Assembly: GCF_025567385.1 (NCBI RefSeq)
Contig: NZ_JAOQJU010000001.1
Span: 186,001-250,000, forward strand
Origin: Claveliimonas acetigenes
Lineage (GTDB): Bacteria > Bacillota > Clostridia > Lachnospirales > Lachnospiraceae
Length of the DNA stretch: 64,000 nt
Direction: 5' to 3'
The first letter of the stretch is position 1. Every line of letters starts with the position of its first letter. The translations under genes were made by a program, and so were the position numbers. Below are positions 1 to 8,739 of the stretch, one piece after another. The notes below the pieces were generated by a model, which was not told the DNA's origin, ran no database searches, and worked only from the letters and a program-made list of their open reading frames with translations.

Positions 1-1
1 G

Positions 2-217
2 ACGTTTGAAGACATTGACCCGAAAGAGATACAAGATGTAGAGAAACTGAATATTGATGTAAAAAAGAGCAAACCGGAGAAGATCCGGGAAATCCTGGAG
101 TCCGGAAAGAATCCTTATTTTCTGAAATATAAGGGGATCACCATAAAGATTGGGTTTGCTTCTACCAACCGTACCATAGAGGAAGCCATAGAAAGCCTTG
201 TGCAGATGAAATGGTAA
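2..217 (+). CDS. C-terminal part of a small element-encoded protein (DUF6870-like)
   Basis: An open frame enters from the left edge and ends at TAA 215-217, giving the last 71 residues of a small protein. The visible part has a short acidic helix followed by a segment (PYFLKYKGITIKIGF) that resembles the small DUF6870-type proteins often found just upstream of serine recombinases in Clostridia mobile elements. The family call is from memory of that pattern, not from a search. The start is outside the window. It sits about 150 bp before the first recombinase and is probably an element gene. Function unknown. Confidence 0.55.
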   Translation, partial: TFEDIDPKEIQDVEKLNIDVKKSKPEKIREILESGKNPYFLKYKGITIKIGFASTNRTIEEAIESLVQMKW

Positions 218-317
218 AGCCACGACAGGGATAGGGAAGAATGCGGATTGTTGGCAGATTACAGGGTGGACAAACCTTCTGGACTATGGTAGGATGATGG
301 CAAGGACCCAGTAGCCT

Positions 318-356
318 CTATCATTTAGGGAATCGGCTGACGAATCTAAATGATAG
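318..356 (+). promoter_or_regulatory. Inverted repeat reaching the ribosome binding site of recombinase 1
   Basis: CTATCATTTAG (318-328) and CTAAATGATAG (346-356) form a perfect 11-bp inverted repeat with a 17-nt loop. The right arm ends within the AGGAG (355-359) that serves the ATG at 368. In mRNA this hairpin would partly hide the Shine-Dalgarno sequence. It could equally be a protein operator; the sequence does not decide. Confidence 0.5.
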
Positions 357-367
357 GAGCGAATACA

Positions 368-2035
368 ATGAAAAATCAAATACTTAAAAAAATCTATCGT
401 GCGGTTGTTTACCTGCGCCTTTCTGATGAAGACGGTGATAACAGGGAAAGCGACAGCATATCAAACCAGAGGATACTGATTCATAGCTTCCTGAAGAGCC
501 ACCCTGAAATTCAGGTGGTAAAAGAATGTGTGGATGATGGATATACCGGCACAAACTTTAACCGCCCTGGTTTTCAGGAAATGCTGCGTATGCTGGAAGA
601 GGGGGAAGCAGACTGTATTATTGTCAAAGACCTTTCTCGCTATGGAAGGGACTTTTCCGGTGTTTTACAGTATGTGGAACGTATCCTGCCGAAAATGGGT
701 GTGCGCCTGATCCTTGTCAATGACAATTATGACAGCCTCACGCCAAATCGTGATTTCCTTACCCTGAGATTTAAAAGTTTAATCAATGACCTTTATCCTG
801 CGGATACTTCCAAAAGTGTGCGTTCCCATTTGTATGTCAAAATGACAGCCGGGCAGTGTGTAGCGCCTTTTGCTTTTTATGGTTATCTGAAATCCGAAGA
901 GGATAAACATAAGCTGGTTATGGATGAAGTGGCAGCTTCTGTTGTACGGGATATTTACCACATGAAAATGCAGGGCTACAGCCTGACAGATATATCCGAA
1001 GAATTGAACCGGCGTGGGATCTTGACACCTCTTCGGTATAAGCAGGTGTATTTAAAACAGAAATTAAAGACAGGGTTCCGCTTGACGGAAAAACCGGTCT
1101 GGATGCCAACTATGGTACGTCGTATCCTTCTTGATGAACGCTATACCGGAGTGCTGATACAGGGAAAAACAACAACGCCAAACCATAAAGTAAAGGTTGT
1201 GATCCACAAAGAGGAAGCTGAGTGGATACGGTACGAAAATGCCTTTGAGCCGGTTATCAACAGACACCAATATGAAGTGGTAGGTAACCTGATGAAAATG
1301 GATACCATGAGAGGTGCAAAGGGGCTAGCGCTTCTTTCAGGCCTGGTAAAATGTGGGGACTGTAAAGAAAGCATGGTACTGAAAAGCCCAGATAAAGTTC
1401 ACCACTATTATGTATGTTCGACTTCCCTTTATGAAAAGCAGTGCAGTTCCCATAGTATCAGTGAGAAAAAACTGGTAGGAGCTGTGACAGAGGCAATCCT
1501 GCATTATATTTCTGTTCTGATGGAGCTGAAAGAGATACTGGCGTATGTAAAAACTGCCTCAATCCCAAGACAGCGGCTTTTGGAAGAAGACAAAAAACTG
1601 GAGATGCTGGAAAAGGAGAGCCAGAGGATTTTAAACATTAAAGTAAAACTGTATGACAGTTTTGCAGAAGAAATCTTGGACCGGACAGAATTTGAAACCT
1701 TCAAAGCAAAGTATGACCAGTCTTTAGAGGAAATCCGGCAGGCAATGGAGTGCCAGCAAAAGGAAATCCGAAATTTGCAGGAAACCCTTGAAAAACAGCA
1801 GGAGTGGCTGGAATATTTTCTGGAATACCGAGACCGGACGGAAGTGGATCGCTTAATGCTGGTAAATCTGGTCAAACGGATTGAGGTATATGAGCAGAAG
1901 CGCATTATCATTCATTTTTGGTTTGAAGATGAATTTGAAAAGGTATTGGGACTACTGGAAACTGTAAACAGAGCAAAGCCGGACCGGAAAGTGGAAGCCT
2001 TCCTGAAAGGAAAGGGGGCGGAAGCAAGTGCCTAA
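368..2035 (+). CDS. Large serine recombinase 1 of the mobile element
   Basis: A 555-residue large serine recombinase, which cuts and rejoins DNA at attachment sites to integrate or excise the element. The N-terminal resolvase domain begins VVYLRLSDED with the expected catalytic Ser19. It is followed by a Recombinase domain, a zinc ribbon (CGDC and later Cys residues, about residues 335-375) and a coiled-coil C-terminus. I chose ATG 368 over ATG 350 because AGGAG at 355-359 is correctly spaced from it. It overlaps the next recombinase gene by 8 bp, so the three are probably co-translated. Which of the three does the strand exchange cannot be told from sequence. Confidence 0.93.
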   Translation: MKNQILKKIYRAVVYLRLSDEDGDNRESDSISNQRILIHSFLKSHPEIQVVKECVDDGYTGTNFNRPGFQEMLRMLEEGEADCIIVKDLSRYGRDFSGVLQYVERILPKMGVRLILVNDNYDSLTPNRDFLTLRFKSLINDLYPADTSKSVRSHLYVKMTAGQCVAPFAFYGYLKSEEDKHKLVMDEVAASVVRDIYHMKMQGYSLTDISEELNRRGILTPLRYKQVYLKQKLKTGFRLTEKPVWMPTMVRRILLDERYTGVLIQGKTTTPNHKVKVVIHKEEAEWIRYENAFEPVINRHQYEVVGNLMKMDTMRGAKGLALLSGLVKCGDCKESMVLKSPDKVHHYYVCSTSLYEKQCSSHSISEKKLVGAVTEAILHYISVLMELKEILAYVKTASIPRQRLLEEDKKLEMLEKESQRILNIKVKLYDSFAEEILDRTEFETFKAKYDQSLEEIRQAMECQQKEIRNLQETLEKQQEWLEYFLEYRDRTEVDRLMLVNLVKRIEVYEQKRIIIHFWFEDEFEKVLGLLETVNRAKPDRKVEAFLKGKGAEASA

Positions 2036-3719
2036 GATAAGCAAAAGAGGACAGAAAAGACAAAGCAGCAAGCCGGAAATGAAGTATCTGAGAACCTATA
2101 TTTATGTAAGGCTTTCCGAAAGGGACGGAGGGCATGGCAGAAGGGATTCCATTTATATCCAAAAACAGATCTGTGAAGACTACGCAAAGAAACACCCGGA
2201 AATGCTGGTGGTAAAAGTCTATGCGGATAATGGTGTGACAGGTACAACGTTCCAAAGGGACGCATTTGAAGAGTTGATGGAAGATGTGGCAAATAAAAAG
2301 GTTGACTGCATCATTGTAAAGGATTTTGCCCGTTTTGGAAGGGACGCCTTAGATGCTGTAGATTTGATTGATGTGATTTTCCCAACCTTAAATATCCGGT
2401 TTATTTCTGTTATGGACGAATATGACAGCGCAAACCCAGCTTGTGTAGAAAACAGGACCCCCAATATTTTGAAACACTTTATGAATGATTATTATGCCAG
2501 GGAAGTTTCAGAGAAACTGGTACAGGCACATCGGCTGTCCAGGGAACGGGGAGAGTTTTGGGGTTCCAGACCTCCTTATGGATACCAAAGAGCAGAGGAA
2601 AACAGTAAGAAGCTGGTGCCGGAACCAGAGGAATCAGAAATAATCCGGCAGATTTTTTACTGGTATGTGTTTGAAGAAATGTCAAGCTATGATATAGCAA
2701 GGGAACTGAATGGCAGAAAGGTATTAGGACCGGAAGACAGCTACCAGAAAAGGAAACAGGGAAAGGTGCCGGAAAAAAGGCGGTTATGGAGATCAGACGG
2801 TATCCGGAAGATTTTACAGAACCCCGTTTATATAGGTGCTGCTGTTTATGGGAAAACAAAACAGATGCTTGCGCAGAATATTCCCCTTCAGATGATACCA
2901 AAAGAGCAGTGGGAAGTGTGTGAAAATGCCTGGGAAGCAGTTGTTGAACGGGCGATTTATGAGGAAGCACAGAAAATTGCAAAGGAACGCTGGAAAGATA
3001 CGTTGGATAACTGGGCTGCAAACCCAAAAGAAAAACAGGGGGCAGATGGTCCTTTTAAGGGAAGGATTTTCTGTGGACATTGCGGAAAACGCCTTGGAAG
3101 AAGCAGGAGCGGAGGCAATAAGAAACACAAATATATGGTTTATAAATGTCCTTCCTTTTCCCTTACAGATCATACGGAATGTTTCCGGACGGTGAATGAA
3201 ATCTACATCAATCAGGCAGTCAAGGCAGCACTCCGTTACCAGATCCGGCTTGCTGTAGAAAGTAAGAAAACCTATGGTGCAGAGTTTTATCAAAAGCTGG
3301 AGCAGGAGGTGGCAGAAAAAGTAAAAAGTGCCAGACAGAAGTATGAGAAATATGGAAGAAAACTGGAAACCTTGTTTGAGCATTATGCTACCGGGCTGTT
3401 GGACTGCAAGGAATATCAGGAGATTAAATCAACCTATCAGGAAGAACAGCAAGCAGCCAGGCAGAATATGAAGCAGATACAGCTTCGTGGACAGCACCTG
3501 TTAGATCAAGTGAAGGCAAGAATGGACTGGACAGAGGAACTTCTAAAGTACCAAAGATTCCAGAAGATAGAGAAAGGGATTGCGGACCGTTTTATTGAAA
3601 AGATTACGGTATATTCCAAAGACTATGTGGAAATCGTGTTCTGGTTTGGGGATTTATTTGAAAAAGAGCTGGAAAAAGAACTGGCCAATATGGAAGGAGG
3701 CCTTCCGTATGCAGTGTGA
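2028..3719 (+). CDS. Large serine recombinase 2 of the mobile element
   Basis: A 563-residue large serine recombinase with a GTG start at 2028, preceded by a purine-rich AAAGGGGGCGGAAG. The resolvase domain begins after an 18-residue basic extension (TYIYVRLSERDG, Ser30). The Recombinase domain, a zinc ribbon (CGHCGKRLG with later Cys residues) and a long charged coiled coil follow. Its start overlaps recombinase 1 and its end overlaps recombinase 3 by 11 bp, a tightly coupled operon. It is clearly a paralogue of the other two but well diverged, so this is not a recent duplication. Confidence 0.93.
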   Translation: MPKISKRGQKRQSSKPEMKYLRTYIYVRLSERDGGHGRRDSIYIQKQICEDYAKKHPEMLVVKVYADNGVTGTTFQRDAFEELMEDVANKKVDCIIVKDFARFGRDALDAVDLIDVIFPTLNIRFISVMDEYDSANPACVENRTPNILKHFMNDYYAREVSEKLVQAHRLSRERGEFWGSRPPYGYQRAEENSKKLVPEPEESEIIRQIFYWYVFEEMSSYDIARELNGRKVLGPEDSYQKRKQGKVPEKRRLWRSDGIRKILQNPVYIGAAVYGKTKQMLAQNIPLQMIPKEQWEVCENAWEAVVERAIYEEAQKIAKERWKDTLDNWAANPKEKQGADGPFKGRIFCGHCGKRLGRSRSGGNKKHKYMVYKCPSFSLTDHTECFRTVNEIYINQAVKAALRYQIRLAVESKKTYGAEFYQKLEQEVAEKVKSARQKYEKYGRKLETLFEHYATGLLDCKEYQEIKSTYQEEQQAARQNMKQIQLRGQHLLDQVKARMDWTEELLKYQRFQKIEKGIADRFIEKITVYSKDYVEIVFWFGDLFEKELEKELANMEGGLPYAV

Positions 3720-5283
3720 TTTTATTTTTGCTTATCTGCGTCTTTCCAGAGATGATAAAGAAAAAATGGAGGAAAGCAACAGCATTAAAAATCAAAGGCT
3801 CTTGATCCAGCATTTTGTAGAAAACCAGCCGGAGTTTGCAGGGGCAAAGCTTTTCTTCTTCGTAGATGACGGTTACAGCGGTACAACGTTTGACCGCCCG
3901 GAATTTAAGCGCATGATGGGGCTGATTACCAGGAGAAAACGGATCTGTATCATTGTCAAAGACTTGAGCCGCCTGGGAAGGGATACCATAGAAACACAAA
4001 ACTATATCGAAAAAATATTTCCGTTCCTTGGGGTTCGCTTCATTTCAATCAATGATTTTTATGACAGCAGCCAGAAACCTTCCGAAAGAAAGGATACGGA
4101 GATTAAATTTAAGAACCTGATCAATGGGATTTATCCCCAGATTTGTTCCGACAATATCAAAAAAGTTATGAGGAAACAGGCTGAAATGGGACAATATCAT
4201 GGTTCAATCCCAACATACGGATATTGCTTCCATGACGGTGTTCATACAAAACTTCATCTGGATACGGAGGCAGCTTCCGTTGTAAGGGGGATTTTCGACC
4301 AAAGGTTGGAAGGAAAGACCTATGCAGACATTGCCAGGGACCTGAATAAAAAAGAAGTTGAAACACCTACCGTATATCTTCAAAGGAAAGGCTGGGCGCC
4401 AGAAGCAAAGAAATCTGTGAAATTCTGGGACGGAAATTTAGTAAAGCTGATTTTGTTTAATCCGGTTTATGCAGGACTGACGGTAAGAGGGAAAACAGAA
4501 ACCAGGGTTCCGTCAAAAAGAGAGTACCGATATATTTCAAGAGAGGATTGGATTTGCGTAAAAGGAGGACACGAAGCGATTGTGACGGAGCAGGAGCTTC
4601 AGAAGATCCAGGACATGGTACAGAAGGACAGAAAATATCATGGGTCTACACCGTCTTCTGAGAATATTTTTGCAGGCTTGATCCGCTGCGGGCATTGTGG
4701 TCGGAAAATGCGGATACGGACAGAATACAAAGAAAAGCCGATTTATTGTAAAAGTGTTACGACAGCCCCCAATGCTTCCTGTTATCCAAAGAAATATAAG
4801 CAGAAAGAGTTGGAAGAACTGGTGCTAATTATGATAAGACAGCAGGCAGCCCTTGCAGAGGATACCATAAAGCAGTTAAAGAAAGCCAATCAGACTTTGA
4901 ATATTCCGAAACTCCGATATCGGAAAAAGCAATATGAAAAGAAGTTGGCGCTTTGTAAACAGGAGAAAATGGAATTGTATGAACAATATGCAGAAGAACA
5001 GATTTCCCTGAAGGATTACTTGGCACGAAAACAAACCTGTATGGAGAAGACAGCAGTTTATCAGCAAAAGATACAGGAGATAGAAGCAAAAATTTTAAAA
5101 GGGGAGGAGGAAAAACAAAAGGAGAAATCAGAGGGACTGCAACTTTTTGTAAAATATAAGGGATTGGAAGAGCTATCTTATGAAGTTCTGCATGAGCTGA
5201 TTGAAGTCATAAATTTTTATGATCCGGAACATATTGAAATTGTATGGAAATACAGGGACGAATTTCTGGAAGCAGTAGGATAA
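3709..5283 (+). CDS. Large serine recombinase 3 of the mobile element
   Basis: A 524-residue large serine recombinase. The ATG at 3709 follows GGAAGGAGG and lies inside the end of recombinase 2; a longer open frame begins at 3580 but would run deep into recombinase 2 in another frame. The protein starts FIFAYLRLSRDD with Ser13 in the catalytic position. The Recombinase domain, a zinc ribbon (CGHCGRKM with later Cys residues) and a coiled-coil tail follow. Three adjacent recombinases is a known arrangement in Clostridia elements, where more than one may be required for excision or integration. Confidence 0.93.
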   Translation: MQCDFIFAYLRLSRDDKEKMEESNSIKNQRLLIQHFVENQPEFAGAKLFFFVDDGYSGTTFDRPEFKRMMGLITRRKRICIIVKDLSRLGRDTIETQNYIEKIFPFLGVRFISINDFYDSSQKPSERKDTEIKFKNLINGIYPQICSDNIKKVMRKQAEMGQYHGSIPTYGYCFHDGVHTKLHLDTEAASVVRGIFDQRLEGKTYADIARDLNKKEVETPTVYLQRKGWAPEAKKSVKFWDGNLVKLILFNPVYAGLTVRGKTETRVPSKREYRYISREDWICVKGGHEAIVTEQELQKIQDMVQKDRKYHGSTPSSENIFAGLIRCGHCGRKMRIRTEYKEKPIYCKSVTTAPNASCYPKKYKQKELEELVLIMIRQQAALAEDTIKQLKKANQTLNIPKLRYRKKQYEKKLALCKQEKMELYEQYAEEQISLKDYLARKQTCMEKTAVYQQKIQEIEAKILKGEEEKQKEKSEGLQLFVKYKGLEELSYEVLHELIEVINFYDPEHIEIVWKYRDEFLEAVG

Positions 5284-5337
5284 GAAAGAACCGGGAGAGC
5301 TTATTGTCCTGGATTCTGGTAGAGAAAAAGATTTCAT

Positions 5338-5376
5338 AAAAGAGGAGGAAAACGCTGCGGTGTCTTCCTCTTCTTT
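5338..5376 (+). terminator. Terminator-like hairpin after the recombinases (copy 1)
   Basis: AAAAGAGGAGGAA pairs imperfectly with TTCCTCTTCTTT across the loop AACGCTGCGGTGTC, and the 3' arm is T-rich. A better-paired version of the same hairpin occurs at 7595-7632. It probably ends the recombinase transcript. Confidence 0.6.
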
Positions 5377-5417
5377 GTATTAGGAGAAAATTAGGCAAAG
5401 AAGATGGGGGAGGAGCC

Positions 5418-5888
5418 ATGTATCTTGAAACATATTCTATGGAGGAACTGATGGAACTGATAGAAGAGAAAGGGTATTGCTCTGTGGAGGCAGTAGAAAT
5501 CCTGAAAGAAATGGAACAGGCAAAAAAAGAGTATGATTTTTTACTCCGGGATTGTGAGGAAAAAGCATGGAAAACAGACCAGGTGGTAGTTGATTATTAC
5601 CGGCATCTCTTAGAAGAATTGCGGAAAGCGTTGCCCTATGATGCTATGGGAGGGCAGAACACGATTCCGATTTTGGTGTTACAGGAGTTCCGTAAACCGG
5701 ACATTGTAGAAAAGATCAGGGATTTTATTGGCTGTCAGGCTGGATTTTCTGATCATGATCTGTTACAGGAAATACAGAAATTTATGACCGTACATCTGGA
5801 CCCGCAGGGAATTATTCTCTATATGGATGTACTGGGGAATCAGCCGGTGGCAAGGAATGCTTACAAACAGGGAGGACAAATGTGGTAA
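5418..5888 (+). CDS. Unknown acidic element protein, intact copy
   Basis: A 156-residue protein with a strong ribosome binding site (GGGGGAGGAGCC before ATG 5418). It has helical, charged N-terminal segments and a C-terminal part with LPYDAMGGQNTIP and an IILYMDVLGN segment; no membrane span or signal peptide. I do not recognise the family. A decayed second copy lies at 7676-7956. In copy 2's arrangement it would be followed directly by the 7968 gene, so the pair is probably ancestral to the element and the cargo was placed between them. The function is probably element maintenance rather than defence, but that is a guess from location. Confidence 0.75.
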   Translation: MYLETYSMEELMELIEEKGYCSVEAVEILKEMEQAKKEYDFLLRDCEEKAWKTDQVVVDYYRHLLEELRKALPYDAMGGQNTIPILVLQEFRKPDIVEKIRDFIGCQAGFSDHDLLQEIQKFMTVHLDPQGIILYMDVLGNQPVARNAYKQGGQMW

Positions 5889-5965
5889 AAGAAAGAGTAT
5901 TAGCGGTTTTTGACATCATTATGAAAATAAGATATAGGAAGATTATTGAAAAAGTGGTACAATAA
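5882..5965 (+). pseudogene. 5' stub of the 7968-type gene cut off by the cargo
   Basis: GTG 5882 starts nine codons (MVKERVLAV) identical in protein sequence to the beginning of the gene at 7968. After codon 9 the reading continues into unrelated AT-rich sequence and stops at 5963-5965. It is the truncated first copy of that gene and marks the left junction of the AbiH cargo at about 5908. Confidence 0.8.
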
Positions 5966-6067
5966 AATATAAAGAAAAATAAGCATTAAAAGTAATATAA
6001 AAACCAAAGAAAATATGATAGGTTAATAATTTAACTTAGAAATAGAATACGAATGGAGATGTTTAAA

Positions 6068-6646
6068 ATGGGTACATTGATACGTGAAAATAAAAGGAAA
6101 ATAGCACTTAGTCTTAATATGGGTTTGTTGTTAATGGGATGTTTAATGTTAACGATTGGTGCATATCCAGCCTTATATAGTGGTGGAGCAAATGAAACAC
6201 GTTTATCAATAGGAGCCACATGTATTGCATTTTGGTTTATTAGTTTTCCTGCTTTATCGAGAGAAACTAAAGAGAAAAAGATAGTTACAGTAAGCATCCA
6301 TGCCATTACTGCATTTTCTGTTTTAATTATATTTTCTTGGGAGATACATTATATTCTTGTTAATTGGAAAAAGGGGTCTCACTTGGGAGATATAGGATTT
6401 TGCATAGGGGGCATAATCGTGTGTTCCTATTTGTGTTATATACTTATCTCGTTCATTAAAACATTTTATTTTTTAATACAGAAGGTAAGGAGATTACTGT
6501 TTCCTAATAGTACAAATCAAAATGTTTCCAGAATTGTACATCTGCTAGAAATGGCTTCTTCGTTAATAGTATCTTTAACAGCTTTTATCGGAAGTCTAAC
6601 AGCTGCTTGTGTAGCAGTGCAAACATTTTTGGAACATATTTACTAG
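6068..6646 (+). CDS. Five-span membrane protein partnered with AbiH
   Basis: A predicted integral membrane protein of about 192 residues from ATG 6068 (GGAG at 6055-6058); an in-frame ATG at 6053 would add five residues. Hydrophobic segments are visible around MGLLLMGCLMLTIGAYPAL, IGATCIAFWFISFPAL, VSIHAITAFSVLIIFSW, IGFCIGGIIVCSYLCYILIS and LIVSLTAFIGSLTAACVA, five likely spans. I recognise no family. It is AT-rich like the downstream AbiH gene and unlike the recombinases, and ends 13 bp before AbiH, so the two probably arrived together and are co-transcribed. A membrane partner in the abortive-infection response is a reasonable but untested idea. Confidence 0.75.
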   Translation: MGTLIRENKRKIALSLNMGLLLMGCLMLTIGAYPALYSGGANETRLSIGATCIAFWFISFPALSRETKEKKIVTVSIHAITAFSVLIIFSWEIHYILVNWKKGSHLGDIGFCIGGIIVCSYLCYILISFIKTFYFLIQKVRRLLFPNSTNQNVSRIVHLLEMASSLIVSLTAFIGSLTAACVAVQTFLEHIY

Positions 6647-6659
6647 GAGAGAAAAGAAA

Positions 6660-7565
6660 TTGGACAGATTGGTTATTATAGGAAATGGTTTTGATCGGGC
6701 ACACAATTTGCCCACTTCGTATTATGATTTTAAGGAGTATTTGAGAATATATGCTCGTGAATTTTATGAAGCTATATGTAAATATATACCAGAAGAAGAA
6801 TTGTGGTTTCAATTTGAAATGGCTTTAGGCGAATTAGATAAATATCAAGTGCAAGAAGAAAATGCTTCATATTATCTTGATTATGGTGATGAAAATTGGA
6901 AAGACAGTGCTAATCATGACTTTCAATTTATGGTTGAGCAGGATTTGGCATTTGCATCTTATATTCCATATTATTTTAAGAAATGGATTGAGCAAATAGA
7001 TACAAACGTTTTACCTTTGGTATCAAAGCGTATAATAAATAATACGTGTAAGATTCTAAATTTTAATTATACGGATACATTAGAAAGAGCATATAAAGTA
7101 CCTGCTGAGAATATTTTATACATTCATGGAAAAGCCCTGAGCAGTAAGAAACTTGTAGTGGGACATCATGATATTTCTACTTTTCAGTACGGAGCTGTTT
7201 CTCCATTTAATGCAGCGGAAGAACATGGAATATATATACAAGATGATGATGAAGATTTTAGAATAACTGAAACAAAAGAAATCATTAAAGCCTATTTTCA
7301 AAAGACATATAAAGATACGTTTGGTATTATACAAATGAATCAAAATTTTTTTGACTCTCTTATAAATATAAATGAAATATTTATATTAGGTCATTCGTTA
7401 TCTTCTGTAGATATGGATTATTTTGTTGAGATTAGAAAGAGAGTATTACATTCGTGTAAATGGTATATTTCATATTTCTCAGAAAGTGATTTAGATAATA
7501 TGGAATATTTTGCAAAAAGGTTAGATATTAAAAATTTTCAGCCGGTAATGCTAAGTAATTTATAA
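6660..7565 (+). CDS. AbiH-family abortive infection protein
   Basis: A 301-residue protein whose N-terminus (LVIIGNGFDRAHNLPTSYYD) carries the hallmark motif of the AbiH phage-defence family. A nucleotide-binding-like IIGNGFD loop is followed by the HxLPTSYxDF signature. Motifs FNYTDTLE, IHGKA and FILGHSLSSVDMDYF also fit the family. The start is TTG 6660 behind AGGAG 6645-6649; no ATG is better placed. AbiH proteins cause abortive infection in lactococci by a mechanism that is poorly known. Gene and neighbour are AT-rich and lie between two copies of an element segment, so this is probably defence cargo. Confidence 0.88.
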   Translation: MDRLVIIGNGFDRAHNLPTSYYDFKEYLRIYAREFYEAICKYIPEEELWFQFEMALGELDKYQVQEENASYYLDYGDENWKDSANHDFQFMVEQDLAFASYIPYYFKKWIEQIDTNVLPLVSKRIINNTCKILNFNYTDTLERAYKVPAENILYIHGKALSSKKLVVGHHDISTFQYGAVSPFNAAEEHGIYIQDDDEDFRITETKEIIKAYFQKTYKDTFGIIQMNQNFFDSLININEIFILGHSLSSVDMDYFVEIRKRVLHSCKWYISYFSESDLDNMEYFAKRLDIKNFQPVMLSNL

Positions 7566-7594
7566 TACGATTATACAGTCAGAAAAGACTAATA

Positions 7595-7632
7595 AAAGAA
7601 GAGGAAAACGCTGCGGTGTCTTCCTCTTCTTT
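7595..7632 (+). terminator. Intrinsic terminator-like hairpin (copy 2)
   Basis: AAAGAAGAGGAA and TTCCTCTTCTTT pair perfectly over 12 bp around the same loop as the copy at 5338, and the 3' arm runs into TTTTATTT. It follows AbiH by about 30 bp and probably terminates that transcript. Confidence 0.7.
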
Positions 7633-7675
7633 TATTTAGAAGAAAATTTAGAAAAGAAAGAAGGGGAGAAGAGCC

Positions 7676-7956
7676 ATGTATCTTGAAATATATTTTATGG
7701 AAAGACTGTGAAAAAGCTACCATATAATGCTATGGGAGGTCAGCACACGATTCCGATTCTGGTGTTACAAGAGTTCCGTAAACGGGATATTGTAGAAAAA
7801 ATCAGGAATTTTATTGGCTACCAGGCTGGGTTTTCTGATCGTGATCTGTTACAGGAAATACAGAAATTTATTACCGTACATCTGGACTCGCAGGGAATTA
7901 TCCTCTATATGGACGTACTGGGGAATTTGCCGCGTGCAAGAAATAGTTACAAGTAA
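7676..7956 (+). pseudogene. Deleted copy of the 5418-type gene
   Basis: ATG 7676 begins MYLEIYFMERL and stops at once (TGA). The rest of the homology resumes after a deletion of about 180 bp and reads from 7708 (KKLPYNAMGGQHTIPILVL) to TAA 7954-7956 in register with the C-terminal half of the 5418 protein. The final four codons also differ. A residual 82-residue frame could be translated from ATG 7708, but I see no ribosome binding site there. Confidence 0.85.
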
Positions 7957-7967
7957 GGAGGACAAAT

Positions 7968-8714
7968 GTGGTAAAAGAAAGAGTATTAGCAGTTCCAGAT
8001 ACAAGCTTTTTTATTGCGGAGTTGCCGGAAGCAACCAGAAATATCATACGGAAAGATTTAGAGGAACATGCAAGGGAACATCATTACCGGCTGGAATGGG
8101 ACCGGGAAAGTAAGGATTATGTGGCAATGAGCCGGAGATTTTGCGATATGGAAAACATTTATACGGATACATATCTGCATTTCTGCGAGACAGGCGAAGA
8201 TATAGAACCCTATGAAAAAAGCCTGAAGCGGACTATTTCTATCAGGTTGTATCAAGATGAGGTAGAAGAGCTCTGTAGGAAGTCTGGAAAAGTTGGGCTA
8301 TCAATCGGTGAACTATTTGAAAACTTTGTTGCAGATTTGATTTGTGGTACACATACCAATGGTTCTGATGAACGCATGTATATTGAGCAATGGTTTGACC
8401 GATGCTATTTCAGTATTATGCCAGAGGAAACATTTTTATCTTATCTGCTTGAAATGCAGGAGATAGACAGTGTTTTGGAATGTTGGGAAATCTTGCAGGA
8501 GTTGAAGGAGCTGGAAGAGCCGGATTGTTATGATAAAGAGGAACTGGAGATACAGCAGAACACTTTGGAAGAATATTTTCAGGAATATAGAACCTATACA
8601 AGAGAACCGACAGAAGACCAGTTGGAAGCTGCTATGGAAAAGGTGCTGGAATGGAATAAAGAAAGAGAGCATTTGTTGGAGGGAAATGTTCCAGAGAAGT
8701 CTTTGGGACGGTAG
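7968..8714 (+). CDS. Unknown acidic element protein with possible ribbon-helix-helix segment
   Basis: A 248-residue protein from GTG 7968 behind AAGGAGG. It is acidic and mostly helical with no membrane span. Residues around 85-127 (KRTISIRLYQDEVEELC then two helices) look like a strand-helix-helix unit of a ribbon-helix-helix DNA-binding domain; this is pattern reading only. The C-terminal half is rich in Glu and Leu. I do not recognise the family. A nine-codon stub of the same gene survives at 5882. It is followed by the DUF4314 gene, so 5418-type, 7968 and 8740 form a module at the right end of the element. Confidence 0.75.
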   Translation: MVKERVLAVPDTSFFIAELPEATRNIIRKDLEEHAREHHYRLEWDRESKDYVAMSRRFCDMENIYTDTYLHFCETGEDIEPYEKSLKRTISIRLYQDEVEELCRKSGKVGLSIGELFENFVADLICGTHTNGSDERMYIEQWFDRCYFSIMPEETFLSYLLEMQEIDSVLECWEILQELKELEEPDCYDKEELEIQQNTLEEYFQEYRTYTREPTEDQLEAAMEKVLEWNKEREHLLEGNVPEKSLGR

Positions 8715-8739
8715 CCGGATTGGAGAAAGGAAGAAAACA

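Larger units (their letters stand above)
5338..5908 (+). repeat. Direct repeat copy 1 flanking the AbiH cargo
   Basis: This segment (hairpin, the 5418 gene and the first nine codons of the next gene) is matched by 7594-7995, with an internal deletion in the second copy. Identity ends at GTT 5906-5908, where copy 2 continues into the intact downstream gene but this copy runs into unrelated AT-rich DNA. The two copies bracket about 1.7 kb of cargo. Confidence 0.85.
7594..7995 (+). repeat. Direct repeat copy 2 flanking the AbiH cargo
   Basis: Second, more decayed copy of 5338-5908. It contains the hairpin, the leader of the 5418-type gene, about 180 bp of internal deletion (matching roughly 5445-5627 in copy 1), the conserved 3' half of that gene and the start of the 7968 gene, which is intact here. 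Confidence 0.85.

Noticed and set aside
2479..3383. Minus-strand frames across recombinase 2
   Set aside because: They are shadows of the recombinase frame with no family match and no ribosome sites.
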